Positions 15,878 to 24,957 of a stretch of DNA of 49,245 nt are shown piece after piece (within the stretch, counting starts at the first letter, position 1; the number at the start of each line of letters is the position of its first letter). Location of the stretch: assembly GCF_004770155.1 (NCBI RefSeq), contig NZ_RQFA01000088.1, positions 1 to 49,245 of the forward strand, written 5' to 3'. This DNA comes from Leptospira gomenensis. GTDB taxonomy: Bacteria > Spirochaetota > Leptospiria > Leptospirales > Leptospiraceae. A program made the position numbers and the translations under genes. Under the pieces are notes generated by a model that worked only from the letters and a program-made list of their open reading frames with translations, was not told where the DNA came from and searched no databases.

Positions 15878-16291
15878 TTAGTATTTGCAGAATGCGGGAG
15901 GATTATTCGCGGGATTTCTAACCCTAGAGTAACAGTTTGTAGTTCCTTGCGAGGTCAATCCTAAGAGATTCCACTGGGTAACGGGATACTGCGCGGTGGA
16001 AGGCGGTCCTTGTTGCCAATCGATCGTATAATTTCCCTCCGGCTGACCTTTGATGATCAATCCTTTCGTAACCGTATTCGACGCCTGAATGCAGGACACA
16101 ACGTCTCGGTTGTTGCTGACGATCAACCAAGCTATCGGATTGGGAGTCGGATCCTGCTGGCATCCAAAATCTAAAACCCAAATCCCTTCTAAAATGGTCT
16201 TAGTCTCATCCACAGTTGTTTTGTCCCCTTCCTTGCAATTGAATGCGTAGATAGAAACAACCAAAACTAAAAGAATAGTTATTTTTTTCAC
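15878..16291 (-). CDS. Small hypothetical lipoprotein
   Basis: A 137-residue protein with a classic lipoprotein signal: MKK, a hydrophobic core ITILLVLVVSIYAF and Cys19 as the lipidation site, then a short acidic linker. The mature part has four further Cys (GCQQ, SCIQ, TNCY, FCKY) that could pair, and the segment TKTILEGIWVLDFGC recalls small lipocalin-like or META-type lipoproteins, but I cannot assign a family. Exposed on an outer or inner membrane leaflet. The upstream region (16292-16440) is very AT-rich and should carry its promoter. Confidence 0.75.
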   Translation of the reverse strand: MKKITILLVLVVSIYAFNCKEGDKTTVDETKTILEGIWVLDFGCQQDPTPNPIAWLIVSNNRDVVSCIQASNTVTKGLIIKGQPEGNYTIDWQQGPPSTAQYPVTQWNLLGLTSQGTTNCYSRVRNPANNPPAFCKY

Positions 16292-16830
16292 GAAAATCCC
16301 CTATAAGAAAAATTTAGAGAATAAAAATAAAACAATAGTATAATACAGTCAAATTATAATTTAATTTATTTGAAATTATTAATATTACTTTTACTGATAT
16401 TTTATCTATGATTCATATTTCATCTATCCCATAATTTTATTTCCTTTTGAGGATATACGCCGATCCGATTTTCCGGTCTTGATTTTGCTGAAATAGGGGA
16501 ATCTCGAATCCGTTAGGTAATTCGAATCGAAGTTGGGATTTACACGTTACGTCAGTCGCGGGGATTTTCGATTTACTTTTTCGTTTCCTCTAGGGTTCGA
16601 AAAAAGTTCGCGTTCTTTGTAATAAATTTTTTGACTCATTCCCGATTTCCGCTCCGATATCTTCTTTTTAAGAATGTTCTTTTTGTCACGAATCGAACTA
16701 CGAAAGTCCGGTGTTAGGTTAGAATGACCGAATTTTACACACACTCGATTTTCTTCTAATTACTTGCTTTCTTTGGAACGGTTTTGTTTTTGGAATTTGA
16801 ATTTTAGTGATTTTGAATTCCGAGTGTGAC
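16292..16830. other. Intergenic region, AT-rich promoter zone
   Basis: The first 150 bp are strongly AT-rich and probably contain the promoter of the minus-strand lipoprotein. The rest contains no frame with natural protein composition; a 65-codon minus frame at 16547-16744 was judged spurious. No repeats found. Confidence 0.4.
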
Positions 16831-18012
16831 ATGAACTCAGGCAAGCCAAAAAATGCGATTTTACTTTGTATACTCCTCGGACTGGGTTCCGTGCTCGGTC
16901 TTTCCGGAATCGACTTGGTTCTTCCCAGCATCCCCGCTTTACCCGAAATTTTGGGAGGGAATCAGACTCGTTCCCAACTCGTGATCGCGGCTTTTATCGG
17001 AGGAACCGCGTTCGGTATACTTTTCTCGGGATATATCGGCTCAAAGATAAAAACTTCCTCCCTCCTTTTCTCCTCGCTCACGTTATACGCTCTTGTTTCT
17101 TTTTTGTGTTCTTTGTCCGAGTCTTTGGACGTCCTGATCGTGTTGCGTTTTTTCCAAGGTCTGTGTTCCTCCGCCCCTGCGGTGTTGGCTCCTGGAATCG
17201 TTAAAAACCTTTTCGACGAAAAGGGCGCGACCCGCGTTTTGGGAATGTTGGGAAGTGTAGAGTCTCTCGTACCTGCGTTGGCTCCGATCTTAGGAGTTTG
17301 GCTCCTCACGTTCGGAACTTGGAAGTATTCCTTTTTGATCACAGCGTTTTTCTCGCTTTTTCTTGCGTTCGCGTTTTTGTTTTTACGGATAGAAAGCCCT
17401 CGTCCGGTTTCGGCAAAAGTGGATACGGGTTCCTATCGACAACTTTTACGTTCCCCGGTTTTTCAGAGATATTCGTTGAGCCAGGCTTTGAATTTGGGAG
17501 GTCTTCTCGTTTTCGTTTTCGGAGCACCCGTAATCATCGTCAAGACGATGAATTCGGATATCTCCAAATTCGCCCAGATGCAGACCATCGGAGTCGTTTT
17601 TTTTATTACTGGAGCGATTTCCTCCTCTTTTCTTAACCGTAAATTCGAACCGGAATCGCTCGTCACGATCGGAACGTTTCTTTCCCTTTTTTCATCTATT
17701 TTACTTTTATTATATTCCATTTTTGGCAACAACAATCCGAACTGGATTTTGGCGATCTTTCCTCTGATGAACTTGGGTTTGGGACTTCGCGGTCCTACGG
17801 GTTTTCTGAAGGGAATCCTTGCGTCGAACGGGGACGACAATCGGGCTTCTTCCCTCATTCTTCTTTCTATCATTTCCGTTTCCTCTCTGGGTACGGCGTT
17901 TATCGCGCCTTTTTTGCACTTCGGTTTATTTTCCTTGAGTTTGTTCGTCGTGTTTTTGCACGTAGGCGCCGGTCTTTCCCTCCTTTTCCTTCCTAAACTT
18001 ACCTCCGATTGA
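16831..18012 (+). CDS. MFS drug-resistance-type exporter (Bcr/CflA-like)
   Basis: A 393-residue membrane protein with twelve predicted helices. GLSGIDLVLPSIPALPEIL in the first helix and loop, and LRFFQGLCSSAPAVLAPGIV with the motif-C-like region in helices 4-5, match the Bcr/CflA group of the DHA1 family. These proteins use the proton gradient to export small molecules; the substrate cannot be read from sequence. ATG 16831 gives a start just before the first helix; a GTG at 16807 would add eight residues. The next gene starts 46 bp downstream and may be co-transcribed. Confidence 0.82.
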   Translation: MNSGKPKNAILLCILLGLGSVLGLSGIDLVLPSIPALPEILGGNQTRSQLVIAAFIGGTAFGILFSGYIGSKIKTSSLLFSSLTLYALVSFLCSLSESLDVLIVLRFFQGLCSSAPAVLAPGIVKNLFDEKGATRVLGMLGSVESLVPALAPILGVWLLTFGTWKYSFLITAFFSLFLAFAFLFLRIESPRPVSAKVDTGSYRQLLRSPVFQRYSLSQALNLGGLLVFVFGAPVIIVKTMNSDISKFAQMQTIGVVFFITGAISSSFLNRKFEPESLVTIGTFLSLFSSILLLLYSIFGNNNPNWILAIFPLMNLGLGLRGPTGFLKGILASNGDDNRASSLILLSIISVSSLGTAFIAPFLHFGLFSLSLFVVFLHVGAGLSLLFLPKLTSD

Positions 18013-18058
18013 AAAATTAAGATTTGTTTTAAACTCATTTCCTAAATCAAGTATATTT

Positions 18059-19609
18059 ATGATACAGGAACTGCAACTTAGAGTCCCGCCCCACGTCGCG
18101 GGTCAGGAAGAAGTTCTCAAAGAATTCGTCTCCAAAATCCTCAAGGTCCGTACCGAAGAGATTCAAGACTTGATCGTACTTCGCCGTTCCATCGATGCGC
18201 GTCAAAAGAACGTTTTTTTTAATCTTAACGTCGCCGTTTACATCGGCGAAAATTTTATTCCGGAGCCGATTCCGTTTCCGGATTTTCCAAACGTGACTAA
18301 CGCGGAGGAAATCATCGTGGTCGGAGCGGGGCCGGCCGGTCTTTTCGCTTGTCTTCAGTTGATACTTTCCGGCAAAAAGCCGATCCTTTTGGAACGAGGG
18401 AAGGACGTTAAAAATAGGCCTTTCGATCTTAAGGAGATCAACGTACATCACCTCGTTAACGAAGATTCCAATTATTGTTTCGGCGAAGGAGGGGCGGGCA
18501 CTTATTCGGACGGAAAACTATATACACGTTCCAAAAAGCGCGGTAACGTCCGCCAAATTCTGGAATGGCTCGTCGGTTTCGGCGCCAATCCGGACATTCT
18601 AGTGGAAGCTCATCCGCATATCGGCACGAACAAACTTCCGAAAATCGTACGCAATATCCGCGAAAAGATAGCGGAGTGCGGCGGCGAAGTTCGTTTCGGA
18701 GAACGGGTCGTCGATCTTATTCTTGAAGGAAACAGAATCGCCGGAGTGGAGACCAAATCCGGTCTTAAAATATATTCAAAAAAAGTAATTTTATCGACGG
18801 GGCATTCGGCGAGAGATATATTCGAATTATTGCATATAAAGGGTATCGAAATCGAGCTAAAACCGATTGCCATCGGGGTCAGGGTGGAACACAAACAATC
18901 CCTGATCGATTCGATCCAATACGCGTGCGAGGTACGAAGCCCGTTTCTTCCTCCTTCCCCGTATAATATCGTAAAACAAATCGAAGGAAGAGGGGTATAT
19001 TCCTTTTGTATGTGTCCCGGAGGTGTGGTCGCAGCGTGCGCGACAAAACAGGAAGAGATCGTGACGAACGGTTGGTCCTCCTCCAAACGCGCCCGTCCTT
19101 CCGCCAATTCCGGCGTAGTTGTGGAGCTTCGTCCCGAAGATTTTAAATCCTTTTCCTCGTTCGGTCCTTTGGCAGCGATGGAATTCCAAAAGGAAATCGA
19201 ACGTAAGGCCTGGATCGCGGGTGGTCGTAGACAAACCGCTCCTGCGCAAAAATTGGGCGACTTTGTGGAAGGTAGGTTGTCCGTCGATCTTCCGCGAACT
19301 TCTTATACTCCCGGAATCGTATCCGTGGCGCTCGAAGAGGTTTTACCTCCGATCATCTTGCAAACGTTGCGAAAGGGCTTTCGAGAATTCGATAAATCGA
19401 TGAAAGGTTATCTTACGAACGAAGCGGTCGTTCACGCTCCCGAAACGAGAACTTCTTCACCCGTTCAAATCCCGCGGGATCCGGTCACCTTGCAGCATAT
19501 CAGAATCCAGGGTTTGTATCCCTGCGGAGAAGGCGCCGGTTATGCGGGGGGAATCATATCAGCGGCAATGGACGGCATTCGTTGCGCTTCGGCTTGCGCT
19601 GTCGTCTAA
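18059..19609 (+). CDS. NAD(P)/FAD-dependent dehydrogenase (COG2509 type)
   Basis: A 516-residue flavoprotein. An N-terminal domain of about 85 residues is followed by the FAD-binding Rossmann fold (EIIVVGAGPAGLFACLQLIL, GxGxxG), then FGEGGAGTYSDGKLYTR and a C-terminal CGEGAGYAGGIISAAMDGI motif typical of this large uncharacterised dehydrogenase family. Length and motifs are complete. The reaction is unknown; members are thought to reduce an unsaturated or carbonyl substrate in the cytoplasm. ATG at 18059 fits the family start (LQLRVPPHV follows). Confidence 0.85.
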   Translation: MIQELQLRVPPHVAGQEEVLKEFVSKILKVRTEEIQDLIVLRRSIDARQKNVFFNLNVAVYIGENFIPEPIPFPDFPNVTNAEEIIVVGAGPAGLFACLQLILSGKKPILLERGKDVKNRPFDLKEINVHHLVNEDSNYCFGEGGAGTYSDGKLYTRSKKRGNVRQILEWLVGFGANPDILVEAHPHIGTNKLPKIVRNIREKIAECGGEVRFGERVVDLILEGNRIAGVETKSGLKIYSKKVILSTGHSARDIFELLHIKGIEIELKPIAIGVRVEHKQSLIDSIQYACEVRSPFLPPSPYNIVKQIEGRGVYSFCMCPGGVVAACATKQEEIVTNGWSSSKRARPSANSGVVVELRPEDFKSFSSFGPLAAMEFQKEIERKAWIAGGRRQTAPAQKLGDFVEGRLSVDLPRTSYTPGIVSVALEEVLPPIILQTLRKGFREFDKSMKGYLTNEAVVHAPETRTSSPVQIPRDPVTLQHIRIQGLYPCGEGAGYAGGIISAAMDGIRCASACAVV

Positions 19610-19736
19610 CGTGGAATCGATAAAAGGAAACTAAGAACGAAAACGCAGAGTCTTCCGAATTCCGAACGGATCACGATCGAGGAAAGTTCTTTCTTTCGTA
19701 TTCGAAAAATAAAACCCTGAAGATCGGAGATAATAC

Positions 19737-20186
19737 ATGAAATTCGGTTCCGCACTTTTACCCTTGTTGTTCGCTTTGATGGCCGCTATAGGAAACGCGT
19801 TTTACGCGTTCGGCCAGAAAAAATCCTCTCCCACATCGGGGCCTTTCCTATTTTTGATTCCTACCTTGTCTATTTGTATCGCACTTTTGATCGTTTCGGT
19901 TCTCTTTTACAGACCCGAGGATCTCAAACGTTATCTGACGGAGAATACTAATTACTTTTGGATAAGCGGAGTCGGTCTTTACTTCACGTTTTTGGGATTT
20001 TATCTTTTATATAGCAGATACGGAGCTTCGTATTACATTCTTTATGCGGTATTGTCCATTCTCACGACTTCGATCTTCGTGGGGGTGTTCCTATTCTCCG
20101 AAAAAGTAAACCTGTATCATTATCTTTCCATCGCGGCAGCTTTGGTCGCGATTCTGTTTTTTAATCTCGGGCAATCGTCCGAATGA
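19737..20186 (+). CDS. Small four-helix membrane protein, EamA/SMR-like
   Basis: A 149-residue protein with four predicted transmembrane helices: ALLPLLFALMAAIGNAFYAF, LFLIPTLSICIALLIVSVLF, a middle helix around YFWISGVGLYFTFLGFYLLY and a last pair with SILTTSIFVGVFLFSE and LSIAAALVAILFF. The order and the conserved SE pair before the last helix resemble half of an EamA/DMT transporter, which works as a dimer. The substrate is unknown. Its TGA is directly adjacent to the stop of the convergent minus-strand gene. Confidence 0.72.
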   Translation: MKFGSALLPLLFALMAAIGNAFYAFGQKKSSPTSGPFLFLIPTLSICIALLIVSVLFYRPEDLKRYLTENTNYFWISGVGLYFTFLGFYLLYSRYGASYYILYAVLSILTTSIFVGVFLFSEKVNLYHYLSIAAALVAILFFNLGQSSE

Positions 20187-20426
20187 TCAGAGGTTCATCA
20201 TCTGTTTGTTTAGGGTTTCGAGATCCCGGATCAGGTCTTCCGGTTTTGGACGAATCGTTTTGGCAAGTTTAAGACCGTCGTCGATCAGATCCAAAATGAG
20301 TTTTTTTTCGGCTAAGGCGCGCGCTTGAGGCATGGATTTACGTTCGTTTTTATAAAGCGAAGCCTTTTCGTCTATGATCGAGACGATCTTATTTAACGCG
20401 TGGATTTTTGCCTGTTCTTCCCCCAT
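20187..20426 (-). CDS. Small helical hypothetical protein
   Basis: A 79-residue, highly charged all-helical protein (ALNKIVSIIDEKASLYKNER, AEKKLILDLIDDGLKLAKTI). No hydrophobic segment; likely cytoplasmic, perhaps a coiled-coil adaptor. It starts 59 bp after the DoxX gene upstream on the same strand and may be co-transcribed with it. The stop abuts the stop of the plus-strand membrane gene with no spacing. Confidence 0.65.
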   Translation of the reverse strand: MGEEQAKIHALNKIVSIIDEKASLYKNERKSMPQARALAEKKLILDLIDDGLKLAKTIRPKPEDLIRDLETLNKQMMNL

Positions 20427-20485
20427 CGAAGTCCGCCTTATTTGAAGTTAGGAGAGGATTACGTTTTTTCGATATTCGGGAAAGT

Positions 20486-20899
20486 TTATTTTCTTCCGAA
20501 TTTTCGTAAAATCCGTGTTAGTTTTTCCTTGTCGGTCCATAAAAAAAAGGAACAGATCAAGGCGCACAGAACCGCGAGGAAAAAAAGAAGTCCTCCGTCT
20601 CCCTCCTGTTCGATTCCTATCACGAATAGGTGAGAAACGATCGCTCCGATCATCAAACCCAATCCCAATACGGCGCCTATCCATCTTCGTTTCGGAATCA
20701 AGACGAGAACGGAAACGATCAACTCCGCGACTCCGCTTCCGATCCTTCCCCAAGGTTCCATTTGCAGTTGCGTGAAAATCGCCACCGATTCCGCGGCGCC
20801 GGTGAATTTGAAGAATAATGTCTGTAAAAATATCAAAGCAACGACGACGCTTAAGATTCGTAATAGACGTTCTTTGTTGATAGGTTCGATGAGGGACAA
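20486..20899 (-). CDS. DoxX-family membrane protein
   Basis: A 137-residue protein with four helices in the DoxX arrangement: ILSVVVALIFLQTLFFKFTG with the conserved FKF/TG turn, GSGVAELIVSVLVLIPKRRW with the conserved E in the second helix, GAVLGLGLMIGAIVSHLFVI, and a final GGLLFFLAVLCALICSFFLW. DoxX-like proteins sit in the cytoplasmic membrane; some bind quinones or act with thiosulfate oxidation, but most have no known role. Complete in length. Confidence 0.82.
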   Translation of the reverse strand: MSLIEPINKERLLRILSVVVALIFLQTLFFKFTGAAESVAIFTQLQMEPWGRIGSGVAELIVSVLVLIPKRRWIGAVLGLGLMIGAIVSHLFVIGIEQEGDGGLLFFLAVLCALICSFFLWTDKEKLTRILRKFGRK

Positions 20900-21007
20900 A
20901 AGATTTTCTCCTTGCGATCTTTCCGTTTCTTCGATCCAATATCGGATCGGTTACGGATCCAGGAAGAATTTAGGCTTTTGCCCCCGTTTTTTACGCGTAT
21001 TACGGAT

Positions 21008-22945
21008 TTATCGATACATATCCTCGATTTCCTTTTTATACTTATCCGCAACCACGTTCCGCTTTATTTTCATCGTCTGAGTCAACTCGTCTCCCGGTTC
21101 GAATTTTTTGTCGAGAATTCTGAAATTGGAAACTTTTTCGAAGTTCTTAAATCCGGTTTCGTTGGATACGAGCGATTTGATTTCGTTCTTAAAAAGACTC
21201 AACACGTCCGGATCGGAGTTGAGATTTTTCACTTCGTTTAACATTTTCGAACGAAGTTCTTTGAGATATTTCTCCAAGGCTTCTTCGTTCGGAACGATCA
21301 GAGCTCCTAAGGTTTTTTGATCGTGCCCTACCACCATAACCTGATGAATGAATTCGCTTCGCACCAGGGCGAATTCGATCGGTTCCGGTTCGAGATTTTC
21401 TCCTCCCAAAAGTACGATCGTATCCTTAGCTCTTCCGGAATATTTCAATTCTCCGGAAACGGTCCAAGTCAAAAGGTCGCCCGAGTTCAACCATCCGTCC
21501 GAACTCAGAATCTCCTTGGTTTTTTCGGGCTCTTTGTAATAACCTTTCATCACGTGATCGCCTTTGTGCCAAGCGATCCCTTTCACGCCGGGTTTAGTGA
21601 TTTCGTTTCCTTTTTCGTCCGTTAGTTTGATTTGAACGCCGGGAATACAACGTCCCAACGTTCCGACGGTGATTTCCCCTAGGATACGTCTCGTGGAAAT
21701 TCCGGATAATTCCGTCATTCCGTAACCTTCTAGGATCGGAATTCCGATCGCGTTGAAAAACGTATCGATGTATTGAGGCAGAGCGCCCGCTCCGGAAAGG
21801 GCGAATCTCAATTCTCCGCCTAATCCTTGTTTGATTTTATTAAACGCGAGTTGTGCGATCTGATTCGGAAGCCAGAGCAGAATCACAACCCAAGCGGAAA
21901 TAAATTTTTGCCATAGGGCGGCGAATACGGATTTATTCTCGAAGGAATATTCCAATCCTTGCAATCGGGAAAGATGTTTGTAATAGGCGACCGCGATCTC
22001 CTTGAATAATTGAAACAACGTCTGCTGAAGAGGGGACGCCGTTTTCACCTTATCGTGGATCTTGTTGTAAAGACTTTCCCACACTCTCGGTACGGAAAGC
22101 AATAGTGTCGGTTTGATTTCCGCTAAGTCCTGACTCAACGTGGAAATCGAGGTGAACGCTTCGGCTCCGCCTGCGCGAAGACATACCGTTTCGACCAGAC
22201 GTTCTGCGATATGCCAAGGAGGTAGATACGCCATACTTCGATCGCTCGGGTAGATGTTCAGGTCGTTTCCTTTTAAGGCGCTGTCCACGTTGAAGACTAT
22301 ATTTTTGTGGGTCAACATCACTCCTTTCGGTCTTCCAGTCGTTCCCGAAGTATATACGATCGTAGCAAGATCTTCTTCGCGGATTGCGCTCCCGCGTTTA
22401 TGGAATTCGTCTGCGCCTTTGGAACGGATCCATTCTTTTCCTTTTTGTATCAAGTCGTTTAACAATAGTATTTCGAAGGGCCCGTCCGCTTCCGCGTCGC
22501 CCTTACGATCGAAAAGAACGACCTTTTTAAGGTGCGGATATTCCGATTTACGATTGAGAATTTTTTTGAGCGCGTTTTCGTTTTCTAAGAATGCGATCGA
22601 ACATTCCGCGTGATTGAGAATATAAAGAAGATCCTCTTCGGTAGAATCCGTTCCCCGCGGAACGTCCACACATCCTATGTTGGTGATCGCCATACTACAC
22701 CAGATCCAGCGAGCGCCGGAATCCGCGATCAATCCGACGGGGGTTCCCGGTTCCAATCCCAAGGAGATCAAGCCGCTTCCGATCTGTTGTACGGTCTCGT
22801 TTAATTTTTTAAAACTGAAGGGTTGATACGTTTTACCGTCCGGTTTGTAATACTGAGCCGTGGAATCGGCGAACGTTTCCGCGGAAGCCTTGAGGACGTG
22901 ATACAAAGTTTGGGAAGGTATGGAGGGGATTCGACTGGATTTCAT
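21008..22945 (-). CDS. Long-chain acyl-CoA synthetase (AMP-forming)
   Basis: A 645-residue ANL-superfamily ligase, the length of FadD15/long-chain ligases. The P-loop signature TIVYTSGTTGRPKG lies near residue 193, the adenylate-binding YGMTELSGI near residue 405, and the hinge with SGDLLTWTVSGELKYSGR near 485, followed by LLGGENLEP. It activates fatty acids with ATP and CoA, supplying beta-oxidation, which is the main energy route in Leptospira (established knowledge). The C-terminus extends through TLTQTMKIKRN with the conserved Lys. No frameshift. Single gene between the DoxX and GGDEF genes. Confidence 0.92.
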   Translation of the reverse strand: MKSSRIPSIPSQTLYHVLKASAETFADSTAQYYKPDGKTYQPFSFKKLNETVQQIGSGLISLGLEPGTPVGLIADSGARWIWCSMAITNIGCVDVPRGTDSTEEDLLYILNHAECSIAFLENENALKKILNRKSEYPHLKKVVLFDRKGDAEADGPFEILLLNDLIQKGKEWIRSKGADEFHKRGSAIREEDLATIVYTSGTTGRPKGVMLTHKNIVFNVDSALKGNDLNIYPSDRSMAYLPPWHIAERLVETVCLRAGGAEAFTSISTLSQDLAEIKPTLLLSVPRVWESLYNKIHDKVKTASPLQQTLFQLFKEIAVAYYKHLSRLQGLEYSFENKSVFAALWQKFISAWVVILLWLPNQIAQLAFNKIKQGLGGELRFALSGAGALPQYIDTFFNAIGIPILEGYGMTELSGISTRRILGEITVGTLGRCIPGVQIKLTDEKGNEITKPGVKGIAWHKGDHVMKGYYKEPEKTKEILSSDGWLNSGDLLTWTVSGELKYSGRAKDTIVLLGGENLEPEPIEFALVRSEFIHQVMVVGHDQKTLGALIVPNEEALEKYLKELRSKMLNEVKNLNSDPDVLSLFKNEIKSLVSNETGFKNFEKVSNFRILDKKFEPGDELTQTMKIKRNVVADKYKKEIEDMYR

Positions 22946-23048
22946 AGCAGGGAAGGATTCTAAAAAATCCCTTTTATGAGTCGAGTAGAAATCGCGAATG
23001 GAAAGAAATTATTCCCTTTTATGATTTCGGAATACAACCCGGCTCGGA

Positions 23049-24788
23049 TCAATGTTTGATATGATTTCTACCGGAAAACTTCGCCTGGTATAAATTCTGA
23101 TCCGAGAGTTCGATCAATTCCGCAAAGGAACGGATTTGCGGTTCGTCGGTGCAGGCGATTCCGATCGAAACCGTGATTTTGGAGAAAGGACTTCGGATAT
23201 GAACTATCCCCAGGGCTTCCACCTTCGCCAAAATATTTAATGCGACAACGACCGCTCCTTCGATCGGAGTGTCCGGAAGAATGACGGCGAATTCCTCGCC
23301 TCCGTAACGGGTCACGATATCGTGAGATCTTCTTAGTCCCGCTTTGATTTCGTGCGCGACCTGAATCAATGCGCTATCACCTTCCCTATGTCCGTAGGTG
23401 TCGTTGAACTGTTTAAAAAAATCCACGTCGATCATCAATAACGATAGGGATGAACGCCCGCGTGTGGCGCGGCTCCAAGCGATTCGGATTTGTTCGTCGA
23501 AATACCTTCGATTGAACACCCGGGTCAACGGATCCATATAGGAAAGTTCTTCGAGTTTGCCTGCGTATTCCTCGATTTCTTCCTTTTCCTTTCTTATACT
23601 TCGAATCCGTTCCGAAAGGGCCAAGGACAAAAACAACACGCTCAACATGATCCCGGTCTGTAAAAACGGAATGGCGGGCGAGTCCTTGAGAAAAAATCCG
23701 AAACGACTGAACGCGAAAATGATCCCGCCGGTTAAGGTAAAAAACCAGGCCGTTAAAAAAATCACCGCCTTCCGCTCCCCTTTGATGGCGCGGAAAAAGG
23801 AGATCAAAAAAATCACCGTCATCTGCAACAGAGGAAACAAGGACGTGAACGGTATCAGATATCTTCCCGGAACCAAAGGAATCAAAAACGCCAATCCCAA
23901 TCCGATCCATAAGGAACCTTTGAGAAACAAGTACATTCCCGAATATTTCCGCTTCGCTTCCAGATAGGAAGAGAGAAACAGCGACATAAAAATCATCATC
24001 AGCGCCACGGCTTCCAAATGAAGTTGATTGATGAATTTCGGTTGATTCGGGAAAAACCATTCGAACGCATAACCGGCGAGAATGATCTGATGAAGCAGAA
24101 CCGAAAGTATTAGAAAAGAATAATAAAGTAGATATCTCTCCCGGATTCCAAAGAAAAGAAACAGGTTGAAAATCGCCATGACGCCTAACGCGCCGAAAAA
24201 TGCGGAATCTTTGGCGAGCTCGGATGAGGTTTCACGTTCCTTGGTTTTTACGTCGTAAAGGGTCATCGAAAGACTCAAGGCTCCTTCGGTGAAAATGCGG
24301 ACGGCAACTTTCGTTCTTCCTTTTTTTTCCAAAGGAAGGGGAAACAAAAACAGTCGGTTTTCCACGGGTCTCGTCATAAACGGAAGGACGTCGCCCGTAT
24401 TGTATTCACCCGAAACTCCGTTTGCATCTTTGAAAAAGACGTCCACCCGATCCAAATGAGGATAGTGGAGGGTCAGCAAAAATCGGTTTTCGACGAAATC
24501 CGGCGTTTCCACTTCGAAATAGAGCCAATAAGGAACAGAATCATAGCCGAATCCGAAGGTGGGATTTTCCACCTTCTGCACCGGAAGCGAACCGAGAGAT
24601 TCGAAAAAATCCTTCGCGTGAAACCTTAGTTCCGGATCTCTTACGTAATAAACGGAATTCAGTAAGGATTGTTTTCCGGGGAAATCCGGTTTTATAATCA
24701 GAGCGGGTTCGATTGCAAAAAGAGAATTCGAAAGAATAAAAAACGCGATCCAAAAAACTTTTCGTCCGAAACAAGACACGAATCGCAT
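23049..24788 (-). CDS. 7TM-DISM diguanylate cyclase
   Basis: A 579-residue receptor: a signal peptide (residues 1-25), an extracellular 7TMR-DISMED2 domain (about 35-180), seven transmembrane helices (about 195-400), a short coiled coil (RIRSIRKEKEEIEEYAGKLE) and a GGDEF domain. The active site is GGEEF near residue 496 and an inhibitory I-site RSHD stands upstream at the usual distance, so the enzyme should make cyclic-di-GMP and be limited by it. The sensed ligand is unknown. It is transcribed away from the adenylate cyclase gene at 24958 across 169 bp, so both second-messenger genes share a promoter region. Confidence 0.9.
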   Translation of the reverse strand: MRFVSCFGRKVFWIAFFILSNSLFAIEPALIIKPDFPGKQSLLNSVYYVRDPELRFHAKDFFESLGSLPVQKVENPTFGFGYDSVPYWLYFEVETPDFVENRFLLTLHYPHLDRVDVFFKDANGVSGEYNTGDVLPFMTRPVENRLFLFPLPLEKKGRTKVAVRIFTEGALSLSMTLYDVKTKERETSSELAKDSAFFGALGVMAIFNLFLFFGIRERYLLYYSFLILSVLLHQIILAGYAFEWFFPNQPKFINQLHLEAVALMMIFMSLFLSSYLEAKRKYSGMYLFLKGSLWIGLGLAFLIPLVPGRYLIPFTSLFPLLQMTVIFLISFFRAIKGERKAVIFLTAWFFTLTGGIIFAFSRFGFFLKDSPAIPFLQTGIMLSVLFLSLALSERIRSIRKEKEEIEEYAGKLEELSYMDPLTRVFNRRYFDEQIRIAWSRATRGRSSLSLLMIDVDFFKQFNDTYGHREGDSALIQVAHEIKAGLRRSHDIVTRYGGEEFAVILPDTPIEGAVVVALNILAKVEALGIVHIRSPFSKITVSIGIACTDEPQIRSFAELIELSDQNLYQAKFSGRNHIKH

Positions 24789-24957
24789 CCGGATAAGTTG
24801 GGGTCTCCAAAGGATTTGTCAAATATTTTCAGAGAATCGGCCTTCTAAGATTTTCCCGCTTTGAAAATTCCGCATGTTCGTATCAATAATTTCGTGACTC
24901 ACGCTCGGGTATTCATCAGAATGCTGAGAACCATCTTTGAACGCCGAGGAAACCGCA

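Noticed and set aside
15719..15964. 81-codon plus-strand frame
   Set aside because: It overlaps a strong terminator and the end of a convincing lipoprotein gene on the other strand.
22946..23048. Terminator between the GGDEF and acyl-CoA ligase genes
   Set aside because: GGATT/AATCC forms only a 5-bp stem and the run of T lies in the loop rather than after the stem.
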